Positions 1-7,826 of a stretch of 35,852 bases of DNA are shown piece after piece. Under the pieces are notes generated by a model. That model ran no database searches, had not been told where the DNA came from, and was given only the letters and a program-made list of their open reading frames with translations. The stretch is from NCBI GenBank assembly GCA_021286855.1, contig JAJTBO010000030.1, forward strand, positions 1-35,852, in the 5' to 3' direction. A program made the translations under genes and the position numbers. Source of the DNA: Hyphomicrobiales bacterium (GTDB lineage: Bacteria; Pseudomonadota; Alphaproteobacteria; Rhizobiales; Ancalomicrobiaceae). Each line of letters opens with the position of its first letter. The stretch's first letter is position 1.

Positions 1-203
1 AGGACATGAGCCGCTTCATCCTCGACATCCGCGAGACCTTCGGCACGACGATCGCCCTGATCGAGCACGACATGGGGGTGGTGATGGATCTTTCCGACCG
101 GGTGGTGGTGCTCGAATACGGCCGCAAGATCGCCGACGGCACGCCCGACGAGGTGCAGAACGACCCGACCGTCATCGACGCCTATCTCGGCCGGTCGCAC
201 TGA
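1..203 (+). CDS. livG: ABC transporter ATP-binding protein, LivG type (3' end only)
   Basis: This is the last part of a nucleotide-binding subunit; the gene enters from the left edge, and the first ATG inside the window (position 6) is internal rather than a start. About 66 residues remain. They show the switch (H-loop) region, [20 protein letters not shown], then the usual LivG/LivF tail ([26 protein letters not shown]), in which the protein tells where the ATPase ends. The Walker A, signature and Walker B motifs must lie upstream. In this family LivG pairs with LivF on the cytoplasmic face of the LivH/LivM membrane dimer. The stop is followed 12 bases later by livH, whose GAGGAG ribosome site overlaps the stop, so it belongs to the same transcript. 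The assignment to LivG rather than a second LivF rests on gene order and on the H-loop wording. Confidence 0.85.
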   Translation, partial: DMSRFILDIRETFGTTIALIEHDMGVVMDLSDRVVVLEYGRKIADGTPDEVQNDPTVIDAYLGRSH

Positions 204-215
204 GGAGACGCGCAC

Positions 216-1172
216 ATGGATCTCCTCGCCTCGATCTTCGTCGATCCCTTCCTGAGGATGGCCGGCAACCCGACCTTCCTGACCCAGGTGGTCTGGGAAG
301 GCTTCGTCTCCGGCATCCTCTATGCGCTGGTCGCGCTCGGCTTCGTGCTCATCTACAAGGCGTCCGGCGTCTTCAACTTCGCGCAGGGGATCATGATGGT
401 CTTCGCTGCGCTGGCGCTGGTCGGCCTCGCCGAGATGGGCATGCCGGCCTGGGGGGCGCTCGTCGCCGCGGTCGGCGTGATGCTGATCCTGGCGATCGGC
501 ATCGAGCGGCTGGTGCTGCGGCCGCTGGTCAACCAACCCGACATCATCCTCCTGATGGCGACGATCGGGCTCACCCGCTTCCTCGTCGGTCTGGGCGAGA
601 TGGTGTTCGGCGGCGAGCCCAAGGTGATGATCACCGAGGGGCTCGGCATCCCGACCGGCGTGGTGCGCGTGCCGCTCTTCGGCAAGTTCCTGATCCTCAA
701 GGAGATCGACATCACCGCGGCGGTCGTGGCGGTGCTGATGGTCGGCTTCCTCGCCGTCTTCTTCGCCCGCACCAAGATCGGCCGGGCCCTGCGCGCCGTC
801 GCCGACGATCATCAGGCGGCGTTGTCGGTCGGCATCTCGCTCGAACGCATCTGGGTGATCGTCTGGTTCGCCGCCGGCATCGTGGCGCTGGTCACCGGCA
901 TCATGTGGGGGGCGCGCTCTCAGGTCTCCTTCGATCTCGAGGTGATCGCGCTGAAGGCCCTGCCGGTGCTGATCCTCGGCGGCTTCACGTCCGTTCCCGG
1001 CGCCATCGTCGGCGGTCTCGTCATCGGCATCGGCGAGAAGGTCGGCGAGATCTACTGGGGTCGGCTGCTCGGCGGCGGCATCGAGAGCTGGCTCGCCTAT
1101 CTGATCGCGCTCGGCTTCCTGCTCTACCGGCCGCAGGGGCTCTTCGGCGAAAAGATCATCGAACGCGTCTGA
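216..1172 (+). CDS. livH: Branched-chain amino acid-type ABC transporter permease, LivH type
   Basis: This 318-residue polytopic membrane protein is one half of the transmembrane channel of a hydrophobic amino acid/amide (HAAT) ABC importer. Visible family hallmarks are the early segment GILYALVALGFVLIYKASGVFNFAQG, the GRALRAVADDHQAALSVGI coupling region near residue 190-205 that contacts the ATPases, and the C-terminal FTSVPGAIVGGLVIG stretch. Length is a little above E. coli LivH (about 308). The ATG at 216 follows GAGGAG by 8 bases. It sits between livG and livM with gaps of 12 bases each, so co-expression is near certain. The cargo cannot be read from the permease; the downstream CoA-ligase-like gene argues for an organic acid. 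Confidence 0.93.
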   Translation: MDLLASIFVDPFLRMAGNPTFLTQVVWEGFVSGILYALVALGFVLIYKASGVFNFAQGIMMVFAALALVGLAEMGMPAWGALVAAVGVMLILAIGIERLVLRPLVNQPDIILLMATIGLTRFLVGLGEMVFGGEPKVMITEGLGIPTGVVRVPLFGKFLILKEIDITAAVVAVLMVGFLAVFFARTKIGRALRAVADDHQAALSVGISLERIWVIVWFAAGIVALVTGIMWGARSQVSFDLEVIALKALPVLILGGFTSVPGAIVGGLVIGIGEKVGEIYWGRLLGGGIESWLAYLIALGFLLYRPQGLFGEKIIERV

Positions 1173-1184
1173 CGGAGAAACGAG

Positions 1185-2261
1185 ATGCTCTATCGTGAAG
1201 TCGGACAGTTCAAGACGACCTACGCCGCCGACATGGCCGTCTTCCCGATCCGCCAGGACCGGATCGGCATCCTGGCGATGGTCGCGATCGCGGCGGTCGG
1301 CGTGCCCCTCGTCGCCAACGACTTCGTCCTGACCTCGATCATGATCCCGGGCCTGATCTTCACGCTCGCGGCGATCGGCCTCAACATCCTGACCGGTTAT
1401 GCGGGCCAGATCTCGCTCGGCACCGGCGCCTTCATGGGGGTCGGGGCCTATGCCGCCTACAAGCTCGCCAACGCCTTTCCGGAGGTGAACATCCTCGTCT
1501 GGATCGTCACGTCGGGCGTCTTCTCGGCGATGATCGGCGTCGTCTTCGGGCTGCCGTCGCTGCGGATCAAGGGGCTCTATCTGGCGGTGACGACGCTGGC
1601 CGCGCAATTCTTCCTGGAATGGTGCTTCGTGCGGATCGGCTGGCTCACCGACTATTCGTCGTCCGGCGCGATCGAGGCGGTGCGCCGCTCGCTCGCCGGG
1701 ATGCCGATCACCGGCCCGGAGGCCGAGCCGCTGACCCGCTACTTCGTCGTCCTCGCCCTGGTGATCGGCCTCACCTGGGTCACCTCGAACCTCGTCCACG
1801 GGCGGATCGGTCGGACCTGGATGATGGTGCGCGACATGGACATCGCCGCCGAGCTGATGGGCGTTCGCCTGTTGCCGGCGAAGCTGCTCGCCTTCGCGGT
1901 GTCATCCTATCTCGCCGGCGTGGCGGGCGCGATGATGGTGTTCTTCTGGCTCGGCGCGGCGGAGCCATCGGCCTTCGGCATCTCGCTCTCCTTCCAGGTG
2001 CTGTTCATGGTGATCATCGGCGGGCTCGGGTCGCTGCTCGGGTCCTGGCTCGGCGCGGCCTTCATCTGGGCGCTGCCGGTGGTCCTCAAGTTCGCGCCCG
2101 GCCTCGTCGGCATCGAGATCGCCTCGGCGACGGTCGAACATCTCAATTCGATGATCGTCGGCGCGCTGATCATCTTCTTCCTGATCGTCGAGCCGCATGG
2201 TCTCGCCCGCCTGTGGGCGGTGACCAAGCAGAAGCTCAGGGTCTGGCCCTTTCCCTGGTGA
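1185..2261 (+). CDS. livM: Branched-chain amino acid-type ABC transporter permease, LivM type
   Basis: This is a 358-residue inner-membrane permease, the partner of LivH in the same importer. The LivM signature LNILTGYAGQISLGTGAFMGVGAYAAY is clear around residues 67-93, and the coupling-loop region RTWMMVRDMDIAAELMGV with LAFAVSSYLAGVAGA and GGLGSLLGSWLGAAF follows. An N-terminal cytoplasmic tail of about 25 residues (YREVGQFKTTYAADMAVF) precedes the first helix; tails of this kind occur in LivM proteins of carboxylate-type clusters. The ATG at 1185 has ACGGAGAAA just upstream. A 107-base gap with no evident gene separates it from the binding protein gene, which carries its own strong ribosome site. 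Confidence 0.93.
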   Translation: MLYREVGQFKTTYAADMAVFPIRQDRIGILAMVAIAAVGVPLVANDFVLTSIMIPGLIFTLAAIGLNILTGYAGQISLGTGAFMGVGAYAAYKLANAFPEVNILVWIVTSGVFSAMIGVVFGLPSLRIKGLYLAVTTLAAQFFLEWCFVRIGWLTDYSSSGAIEAVRRSLAGMPITGPEAEPLTRYFVVLALVIGLTWVTSNLVHGRIGRTWMMVRDMDIAAELMGVRLLPAKLLAFAVSSYLAGVAGAMMVFFWLGAAEPSAFGISLSFQVLFMVIIGGLGSLLGSWLGAAFIWALPVVLKFAPGLVGIEIASATVEHLNSMIVGALIIFFLIVEPHGLARLWAVTKQKLRVWPFPW

Positions 2262-2368
2262 CGGGGTTTCGTCCGCCGGCATCGAGCCGACCGGCGCGGC
2301 TGCCATGAAGGCTCGAGAGGTCTCATCTCGGCGGAAGACCGAGAGAGGCGCAAGCGGAGGAAACACCC

Positions 2369-3697
2369 ATGTTCAAACCCATGGCGCTCGCCTTTTCGGT
2401 GGCTTCGACGCTCGCCGTCGTGCTGCCCGCCGTCCCCGCGCAGGCGGAGGACAGTCTCTACGTGCCGCTCCTGACCTACCGCACCGGCCCCTACGCCGGC
2501 TCCGGCATCGGCATCGCCGACGGCATGCACGACTACCTCGAGATGCTCAACCAGCGCGACGGCGGCATCGGCGGCGTCAAGATCGCGATCGAGGAATGCG
2601 AGACCGGCTACAATTCCCAGAAGGGCGTCGAGTGCTACGAGGCGACCAAGGGCAAGGGCGCGCTGGTCTACAATCCGTGGTCGACCGGCATCACGCTGCA
2701 GCTGATCCCGAAGGCCGGCGTCGACAAGATCCCGGTGCTGTCGATGGCCTATGGCCTCTCGGCGGCGGCCGACGGCAAGACCTTCCCGTGGGTGTTCAAC
2801 CCGCCGATGACCTATTGGGACGGCGCCTCCGTCGCGGTGAAGTACATCGGCGGCAAGGAAGGCGGTCTCGCCAAGCTCAAGGGCAAGACCATCGGCTTCA
2901 TCTACCTCGACGCGCCCTACGGCAAGGAGCCGATTCCGCTGCTCGAGGATCTCGCCAAGGAATACGGCTTCAAGCTGATGAAGTACCCGGTGCCGGGCGA
3001 CAAGATGCAGGATCAGTCGTCGCAGTGGCTGAACGTCCAGTCGGACAGCCCCGACTGGATGATCATGTGGGGTTGGGGCGCGATGAACCCGACCGCCGTC
3101 AAGGAAGCCGCCAAGATCGGCTATCCGATGGATCACTTCATCGGCGTGTGGTTCTCCGGCGGCGACGACGACGCCAAGGCCGGCGGGGCCGGCGCGAAGG
3201 GCTTCCTGACCCTCAACTTCAACGGCACCGGCGCGGGCTATCCGGCGCTCGCCGACATCAAGAAGTACGTCGTCGCGAAGGGCCTGTCGCAGGTCAAGGG
3301 CGACGATCGGGTCGGTGAGAACAACTACAATCACGGCGTCTACAATTCGATGCTGATCGCCGAGGCGATCCGCAACGCTCAGAAGATCGCCGGCAAGAAG
3401 ATGGTCGACGCGGCCGACGTGCGCGCCGGTCTCGAGACCCTGAACATCGACGCCGCCCGCATCGAGGCGATGGGGCTGAAGGACTTCATGGCGCCGATGA
3501 AGGTGACCTGCGACGACCACTCGGGCGAGAACTCGGTCTACGTCCAGCAGTGGGACGGAGCGAAGTGGACGAAGGTCTCCGACTGGATCGAGCCGATGAA
3601 GGACAAGATCCGTCCGATGCTCGTCGCCGACGCCAAGGCCTACGCCGACAAGAACGCGCCGTGGCCGGCCCGCACCGAGGCCTGCGGCGGCCGCTGA
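2369..3697 (+). CDS. ABC transporter periplasmic substrate-binding protein (HAAT/Peripla_BP type)
   Basis: A 442-residue periplasmic binding protein. Residues 1-26 form a classical Sec signal peptide (hydrophobic core around residues 6-22, AQA before the cut). The mature part starts with the LivK-like pattern SLYVPLLTYRTGPYAGSGIGIADGMHDYLEMLNQ and continues with GGIGGVKIAIEECETGYNSQKGVECYE, the two-lobed type I periplasmic fold. It is longer than E. coli LivK (about 370), as is usual for the subgroup found beside acyl-CoA-ligase-like genes, and it has the W-rich DWMIMWGWGAMNP stretch. Start at 2369 is supported by GGAGG 8 bases upstream. Ligand unknown: an aromatic or other carboxylic acid is inferred from the last gene of the cluster, and a true leucine/isoleucine function is less likely. 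Confidence 0.88.
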   Translation: MFKPMALAFSVASTLAVVLPAVPAQAEDSLYVPLLTYRTGPYAGSGIGIADGMHDYLEMLNQRDGGIGGVKIAIEECETGYNSQKGVECYEATKGKGALVYNPWSTGITLQLIPKAGVDKIPVLSMAYGLSAAADGKTFPWVFNPPMTYWDGASVAVKYIGGKEGGLAKLKGKTIGFIYLDAPYGKEPIPLLEDLAKEYGFKLMKYPVPGDKMQDQSSQWLNVQSDSPDWMIMWGWGAMNPTAVKEAAKIGYPMDHFIGVWFSGGDDDAKAGGAGAKGFLTLNFNGTGAGYPALADIKKYVVAKGLSQVKGDDRVGENNYNHGVYNSMLIAEAIRNAQKIAGKKMVDAADVRAGLETLNIDAARIEAMGLKDFMAPMKVTCDDHSGENSVYVQQWDGAKWTKVSDWIEPMKDKIRPMLVADAKAYADKNAPWPARTEACGGR

Positions 3698-3714
3698 GGC
3701 CGCTTCGAGACGCT

Positions 3715-3790
3715 CGTCGGCCGATCGACCTGGAGGATCGGCCGACGCGCGGTCGCCGTGGACGGTGGCCCACCCGCTTCCGTCCACGGC
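3715..3790 (+). other. Two tandem stem-loops between the binding-protein gene and livF
   Basis: The first hairpin is a perfect 12-bp inverted repeat, CGTCGGCCGATC at 3715-3726 and its complement at 3736-3747, with a 9-base loop. The second is a perfect 11-bp repeat, GCCGTGGACGG at 3755-3765 and 3780-3790, with a 14-base loop, followed by a T/C-rich run. There is no clean U-tract, so complete termination is not obvious. By analogy with other importer operons, such structures after the binding-protein gene protect its mRNA 3' end or reduce read-through into the ATPase gene, giving excess binding protein. That role is inferred. Confidence 0.7.
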
Positions 3791-3828
3791 GCCTTTCCCT
3801 TCCGTTTCCCTTCGATCGAGGTCCCCCG

Positions 3829-4656
3829 ATGTCCGAAGCGACGCCTCCGACCGACCGGCCGCTCCTCGCCGTCGACAACATCGAAGTGGTCTACGACCAC
3901 GTCGCGCTGGTCTTGAAGGGCGTCTCGCTGACCGTGCCGAAGGGCGGCGTCGTGGCGCTGCTCGGGGCGAACGGGGCCGGCAAGACGACGACGCTGAAGG
4001 CGGTCTCCAACCTGCTCCACGCCGAACGCGGCGAGGTGACCAAGGGCAAGATCGTCTTTTCCGGCGAGGAGGTGCAGGACCTGTCGCCGAACGAACTGGT
4101 GCGGCGCGGCTGCATCCAGGTGATGGAGGGGCGGCACTGCTTCGGCCATCTGACGGTCGAGGAGAATCTCCTCACCGGCGCCTTCACGCGGACCGACGGG
4201 CGCGGCGCGATCCGCGACGATCTCGAACGGGTCTACGCCTTCTTTCCGCGGCTGAAACAGCGCCGCAAGAGCCAGGCCGGCTACACCTCCGGCGGCGAGC
4301 AGCAGATGGTTGCGATCGGCCGGGCGATGATGGCGCGCCCCACCATGATCCTGCTCGACGAACCGTCGATGGGCCTCGCGCCGCAGATCGTCGACGAGAT
4401 CTTCGAGATCGTGCATCGGCTGAACACCCAGGAGGGCGTCTCGTTCCTCCTCGCCGAGCAGAACACGGCGGTCGCGTTGCGCTGGGCGACCTGGGGTTAC
4501 ATCCTCGAGAGCGGCCGAATCGTGATGGACGGCGAGGCCTCGGCGCTGGCCGCCAACGAGGACGTGAAGGAGTTCTACCTCGGCGTGGCCGCGGCGGGGC
4601 GCAAGAGCTTCAAGGACGTCAAACACTACAAGCGGCGCAAGCGCTGGCTGGCATGA
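3829..4656 (+). CDS. livF: ABC transporter ATP-binding protein, LivF type
   Basis: A 275-residue nucleotide-binding subunit. Walker A is GANGAGKTT near residues 46-54, the ABC signature is TSGGEQQMVAIGRAM, Walker B is MILLDEPSMGLAP, and the H-loop position has the LivF-like FLLAEQNTAVAL. The signature uses SGGEQQ, typical of LivF rather than LivG. The open frame extends upstream, but the ATG at 3829 (MSEATPPTDRP) fits family length, and the upstream part overlaps the hairpins and the binding-protein gene. The protein carries a C-terminal extension beyond the usual LivF end, with a very basic tail (KDVKHYKRRKRWLA). Its stop overlaps the next start as ATGA, so it is translationally coupled to the ligase-like gene. 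Confidence 0.92.
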   Translation: MSEATPPTDRPLLAVDNIEVVYDHVALVLKGVSLTVPKGGVVALLGANGAGKTTTLKAVSNLLHAERGEVTKGKIVFSGEEVQDLSPNELVRRGCIQVMEGRHCFGHLTVEENLLTGAFTRTDGRGAIRDDLERVYAFFPRLKQRRKSQAGYTSGGEQQMVAIGRAMMARPTMILLDEPSMGLAPQIVDEIFEIVHRLNTQEGVSFLLAEQNTAVALRWATWGYILESGRIVMDGEASALAANEDVKEFYLGVAAAGRKSFKDVKHYKRRKRWLA

Positions 4657-5915
4657 GGGGGCGTCGCATGGCGCGCGGTTACGATCGACTGGAGACGCGG
4701 GGCAAGCGGGTGCGCGAGCGCGAGCAGATGGCGGGGCTCGCGGACGCGATCGCGGTGCTGTCACGCAAACGGCTGTGGCGCAAACGCTTCGCCGGCGTCG
4801 ATGCGGCCGAGCTGCGCCATTGGCGCGATCTCGCCGCGATCCCGGTGCTGCGCAAGGAGGCGCTGAAGCAGCTCCAGGCGGAGAACCGTCCCTTCGCCGA
4901 ACTCGTGCCGGGCGATCTTTCCGGCGTGGCGCATCTCTTCACCTCGCCGGGGCCGATCTACGAGCCGGAAGGGGCCGATCCGGACTGGTGGGGCACGGCC
5001 CGCGCCATGTATGCGGCAGGCATTCGGAAGGGCGACGTGGTGCTCAACACCTTCGCCTATCACCTCACTCCCGGCGGCTTCATCCTCGACGCGGGGGCGC
5101 GGGCGCTCGGCTGTCCGGTGATCCCGGCGGGGCCGGGCGCCAAGGAGACGCAGCTCGAGTTGATCGAGCACTACCGGCCGCGCGCCTATGTCGGCACGCC
5201 GGACTTTCTGAAGATCCTGCTCGACGCGGCGCGCGAGCTCGGCCGCGACGCCTCGTCGATCGAGGTGGCGCTGGTCACCGGCGCGGCGCTGCCGGGCTCG
5301 CTCCGGGCCGAGCTCGAGGGGCGCGGCGTCAAGGTGCGGCAGTGCTACGCCATCGCCGACGTCGGCCTCGTCGCCTACGAGACCGACGCGCCGGACGGGT
5401 CGGTCAATCCCGGCATGGTGGTCGACGAGCGGATCGTGCTGGAGATCGTGCGGCCGGGTTCGTCCGATCCGGTGGCGGCCGGCGAGGTCGGCGAGGTCGT
5501 CGTCTCCCGCGCCGACGCCGTTCATCCGGTGATCCGGCTCGGCACCGGCGACCTCTCGGCGCTGATGATCGAGGCGAGCCCGTGCGGCCGCACCGGTCCG
5601 CGGATCCGCGGCTGGATGGGGCGCGCCGACCAGAAGGCCAAGGTCAAGGGCATGTTCGTCGATCCGGCCGACGTCGACCGGGTGGTCAAGCGCCATCCCG
5701 AGATCCGTCTCGCCCGCCTCGTCGTGACCCGTGAAAAAGAGCAGGACGCGATGGAGCTCAGGGTCGAGACCGAGGTCGAGATCGACGCGCTCCTCCCGAA
5801 GATCGCCGCGACGCTGCAGGCGGTGACCAAGCTCAAGGGCGTGGTGACGCGGGTCGCGCCGGGCAGCCTGCCGCGCGACGGCAAGGTGATCGTCGACGAA
5901 CGCCCGGTCGGGTGA
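4653..5915 (+). CDS. Phenylacetate-CoA ligase-like (PaaK family) AMP-binding protein
   Basis: A 420-residue protein related to PaaK-type adenylate-forming ligases, which activate aryl or alkyl carboxylates to acyl-CoA. Features seen are the N-terminal LWRKRFAGVDAAELRHWRDLAAIPVLRKEALKQLQ helix region, the mid-domain GGFILDAGARALGCPVIPAG, LVTGAALPGSLRAELE (compare the GAEPWT-type motif of PaaK), RQCYAIADVGLVAYE, TGDLSALM, and a C-terminal GRADQKAKVKGMFVDPADVD hinge of the adenylation fold. The S/T/G-rich P-loop expected near residues 95-100 is replaced by FTSPGPIYEPEG. The start at 4653 overlaps the livF stop (ATGA); an alternative ATG lies at 4668. As the last gene of an importer operon it may activate the imported acid, but the missing P-loop makes catalysis uncertain. 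Confidence 0.82.
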   Translation: MRGRRMARGYDRLETRGKRVREREQMAGLADAIAVLSRKRLWRKRFAGVDAAELRHWRDLAAIPVLRKEALKQLQAENRPFAELVPGDLSGVAHLFTSPGPIYEPEGADPDWWGTARAMYAAGIRKGDVVLNTFAYHLTPGGFILDAGARALGCPVIPAGPGAKETQLELIEHYRPRAYVGTPDFLKILLDAARELGRDASSIEVALVTGAALPGSLRAELEGRGVKVRQCYAIADVGLVAYETDAPDGSVNPGMVVDERIVLEIVRPGSSDPVAAGEVGEVVVSRADAVHPVIRLGTGDLSALMIEASPCGRTGPRIRGWMGRADQKAKVKGMFVDPADVDRVVKRHPEIRLARLVVTREKEQDAMELRVETEVEIDALLPKIAATLQAVTKLKGVVTRVAPGSLPRDGKVIVDERPVG

Positions 5916-5973
5916 GGCGGGGAGAGCCCCGCCGGAAACCGTCGAATTCGGCATCCCATTCGGCGTCGTTCGT

Positions 5974-6027
5974 GCCGGCCCCCTCATCCGGCCGCTGCGC
6001 GGCCACCTTCTCCCGCGAGGGGAGAAG
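5974..6027. repeat. Intergenic palindromic repeat element (two adjacent hairpins)
   Basis: In the gap between two convergent genes lie two adjacent palindromes: GGCCGC at 5990-5995 pairs with GCGGCC at 5999-6004, and CTTCTCCC at 6007-6014 pairs with GGGAGAAG at 6020-6027. The wording, CCCTCATCCGGCC followed by CACCTTCTCCCGCGAGGGG, closely resembles short dispersed intergenic elements that are common in Rhizobiales genomes. Only one copy is present in this window, so repeat status rests on recognition and not on copies seen. It could also act as a bidirectional transcription end for the convergent genes. Confidence 0.6.
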
Positions 6028-6038
6028 CAAAGAGGGCG

Positions 6039-7067
6039 TCAGCCGCCGATCGGGCCGCCCCAGATCGCCGCGCCGCCGAGCAGCGTGCCGGCGGTCAGCA
6101 CCAGCAACGCGCCGGTCACTTCCGCGGTTCGCAGGATGCGCATCGGCCAGGGGCCTTCGTCGCCGGCGATGCGCAGGGCGAGCGCGCGCGCCGAGACGGC
6201 GAGCGAGGCGAGCGCCGCCACCGTCGTGCCGGTGCCGAGCGCCATCGCCACGACCGAGGCCATGCCGGCGAAGGGCATGCGCTGGGCGAAGGCGAAGACC
6301 AGCACGATCAGCGCGCCGGTGCAGGGGCGGATGCCGACCGCGGCGATGGCGCCGAGCGCCTTCTTCCAGTCGAAGGGGCCCTTGATCAGCTTGGGATCGG
6401 GGATGTGGGAGACGCCGCAGGGACAAGCCGGAGCGACCGCCGCCGGGTCGCCGCCGATGGCGCAGTCGACCACGTCGGCCTCGCTCGCCGGCGCAGGGAC
6501 GGCGAGCGCGGCGCGGCGCGCGCGGAGGATCGGTTCGACGATCTTGGTCCAGGTCAGCCACAGGCCGAGCGCGAAGATGGCGGCGGCGCTGGCGCGCTCG
6601 AGCGCGGTGGTCGCGTCGGTCATCTGCAGGGCGGTCAGGTTGAAGACGAGGATCGCCGCTCCGACCAGCGCGATCGCCACCACGCCCTGGACCAGGGCGG
6701 AAATGAACGCGAGGATCATGCCGCGCTTCAGGGTCTCGTCGTTGGCGAGCACATAGGAGGTGATCACCGCCTTGCCGTGGCCGGGGCCGGCGGCGTGGAA
6801 GACGCCATAGAGGAAAGAGAGCACGACCATCCACAGGCCGGCGTGCGGGTCGGCCTTCATGGCGCGCAGCCCGCTCTTCAAGGCGAGATAGAACACGCTC
6901 TGTTGGTGGATGATCCAGGCGAAGATCGTGCCCTGCGGGGCGGAGGTGCCGAGTTCCGGATTGCCGACGCCGAAGGGGCCGGCCTGGGCGAAGACCGGCG
7001 CGGCGAGCCCGAGCAGCGCGACGCCGAGGGCGAGGCCGAGGAGGGCGGCGAGGGCGGGCCGGCGCAT
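6039..7067 (-). CDS. Nickel/cobalt permease, NicO/RcnA family
   Basis: A 342-residue inner-membrane protein of the high-affinity nickel-transport NicO family, which moves Ni2+ or Co2+ across the membrane (uptake or efflux depending on the member). The family motif HAAGPGHGKAVI is seen at about residues 93-104, and the second hallmark GIRPCTGALIVLVFAFAQ lies around residues 245-262. An N-terminal hydrophobic segment (ALAALLGLALGVALLGLAAPVFAQA) looks like a signal/first helix. Between the two halves is a loop with clustered Cys, Asp and His (DCAIGGDPAAVAPACPCGVSHIPD) that could bind metal. The start ATG at 7067 overlaps the DUF1007 stop as TGATG; a GTG three bases earlier is also possible. No nickel enzyme gene is nearby, so direction and metal stay open. 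Confidence 0.85.
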   Translation of the reverse strand: MRRPALAALLGLALGVALLGLAAPVFAQAGPFGVGNPELGTSAPQGTIFAWIIHQQSVFYLALKSGLRAMKADPHAGLWMVVLSFLYGVFHAAGPGHGKAVITSYVLANDETLKRGMILAFISALVQGVVAIALVGAAILVFNLTALQMTDATTALERASAAAIFALGLWLTWTKIVEPILRARRAALAVPAPASEADVVDCAIGGDPAAVAPACPCGVSHIPDPKLIKGPFDWKKALGAIAAVGIRPCTGALIVLVFAFAQRMPFAGMASVVAMALGTGTTVAALASLAVSARALALRIAGDEGPWPMRILRTAEVTGALLVLTAGTLLGGAAIWGGPIGG

Positions 7068-7732
7068 CACGGACAGGTCACCGTGATGCGGTTGGCGAGG
7101 TCGGAGGTCAGCGCCTTCAGTTCGGCCGGCAGCTCGCGTTCGCTCGCCGGGATCTGGCCGAGGATGGCGGCGGTGGCGGCGTCGGGCGCGCCCTTGCGCT
7201 GGAGGTTGGCCTTGCAGGCGGCCGGCGCCTTTTCGAGGACGATCGGCTCCTTTTCCACCATCTGGAAGTCGACGAAATAGCCGGGGTCGTAGACGTCGAG
7301 CGTGATCCCCTTGGCGTCCGGTTTGACCGGCTGCATCAGGTTGAGCGTGTAGAAGAGCGTCAGGAAACCGTCGGCCGATTGCAACCAGTACTCCGTCGGG
7401 ATCTTGAAGCCGACGCGCTTTCCGGCGACGCGCAGGAAGGTGAAATAGTCGTAGTCCTTGAGCGAATCGACATTCACCTTGGCGAGCGGCTGCAGCTCCT
7501 CGATCGACAGGACGCCGTCGCCGTTCTTGTCGAGGCCTTGGCTCGCAAAGGCGGAGAAGGCGTCGTCGAAGCGCCAGACGTGGCGGATGGCGACGATCTG
7601 GCCGGTGGCGTCGAAGACGATCTGGGCGCGGCTGTCGACGAAGACGTGCGGATGCGCCGCCGCCGGGGCGAGACCGGCGAGGAGGAGGCCGAGGCCGACG
7701 AGGGCGGATCGGATGTGACGGCGGGGGGACAT
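7067..7732 (-). CDS. DUF1007 family periplasmic protein, partner of NicO permease
   Basis: A 221-residue secreted protein. It begins with a signal peptide (hydrophobic stretch ALVGLGLLLAGLAPAAA, cut before HPHVFVDS), and the mature part opens with the DUF1007 hallmark HPHVFVDSRAQIVFD, whose free N-terminal His-x-His could bind a metal. A canonical 12-residue EF-hand loop, DKNGDGVLSIEE, is encoded at 7496-7531. The C-terminal part holds VDFQMVEKEPIVLEKAPAACKANL. Genes of this family are repeatedly found beside nicO-type permeases and are thought to deliver or hold the metal, though no function is proven. GGAGG precedes the ATG at 7732, and the 3' end overlaps the permease start, so the pair is translationally coupled. 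Confidence 0.85.
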   Translation of the reverse strand: MSPRRHIRSALVGLGLLLAGLAPAAAHPHVFVDSRAQIVFDATGQIVAIRHVWRFDDAFSAFASQGLDKNGDGVLSIEELQPLAKVNVDSLKDYDYFTFLRVAGKRVGFKIPTEYWLQSADGFLTLFYTLNLMQPVKPDAKGITLDVYDPGYFVDFQMVEKEPIVLEKAPAACKANLQRKGAPDAATAAILGQIPASERELPAELKALTSDLANRITVTCP

Positions 7733-7826
7733 GACGCCTCCGGTCGTCCGCCCGGGGGCGGAGATGCTTCGAGAATCACGAGGGGATCATCGCATTGCGG
7801 CGAAGGCGAGGACAGACGCGGCGTCG

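Noticed and set aside
1907-3787. 626-codon open frame on the minus strand opposite livM and the binding-protein gene
   Set aside because: Its translation is Arg/Gly/Ala-rich without domains, and both genes on the other strand have clear family motifs. Long antisense frames are common at this GC content.
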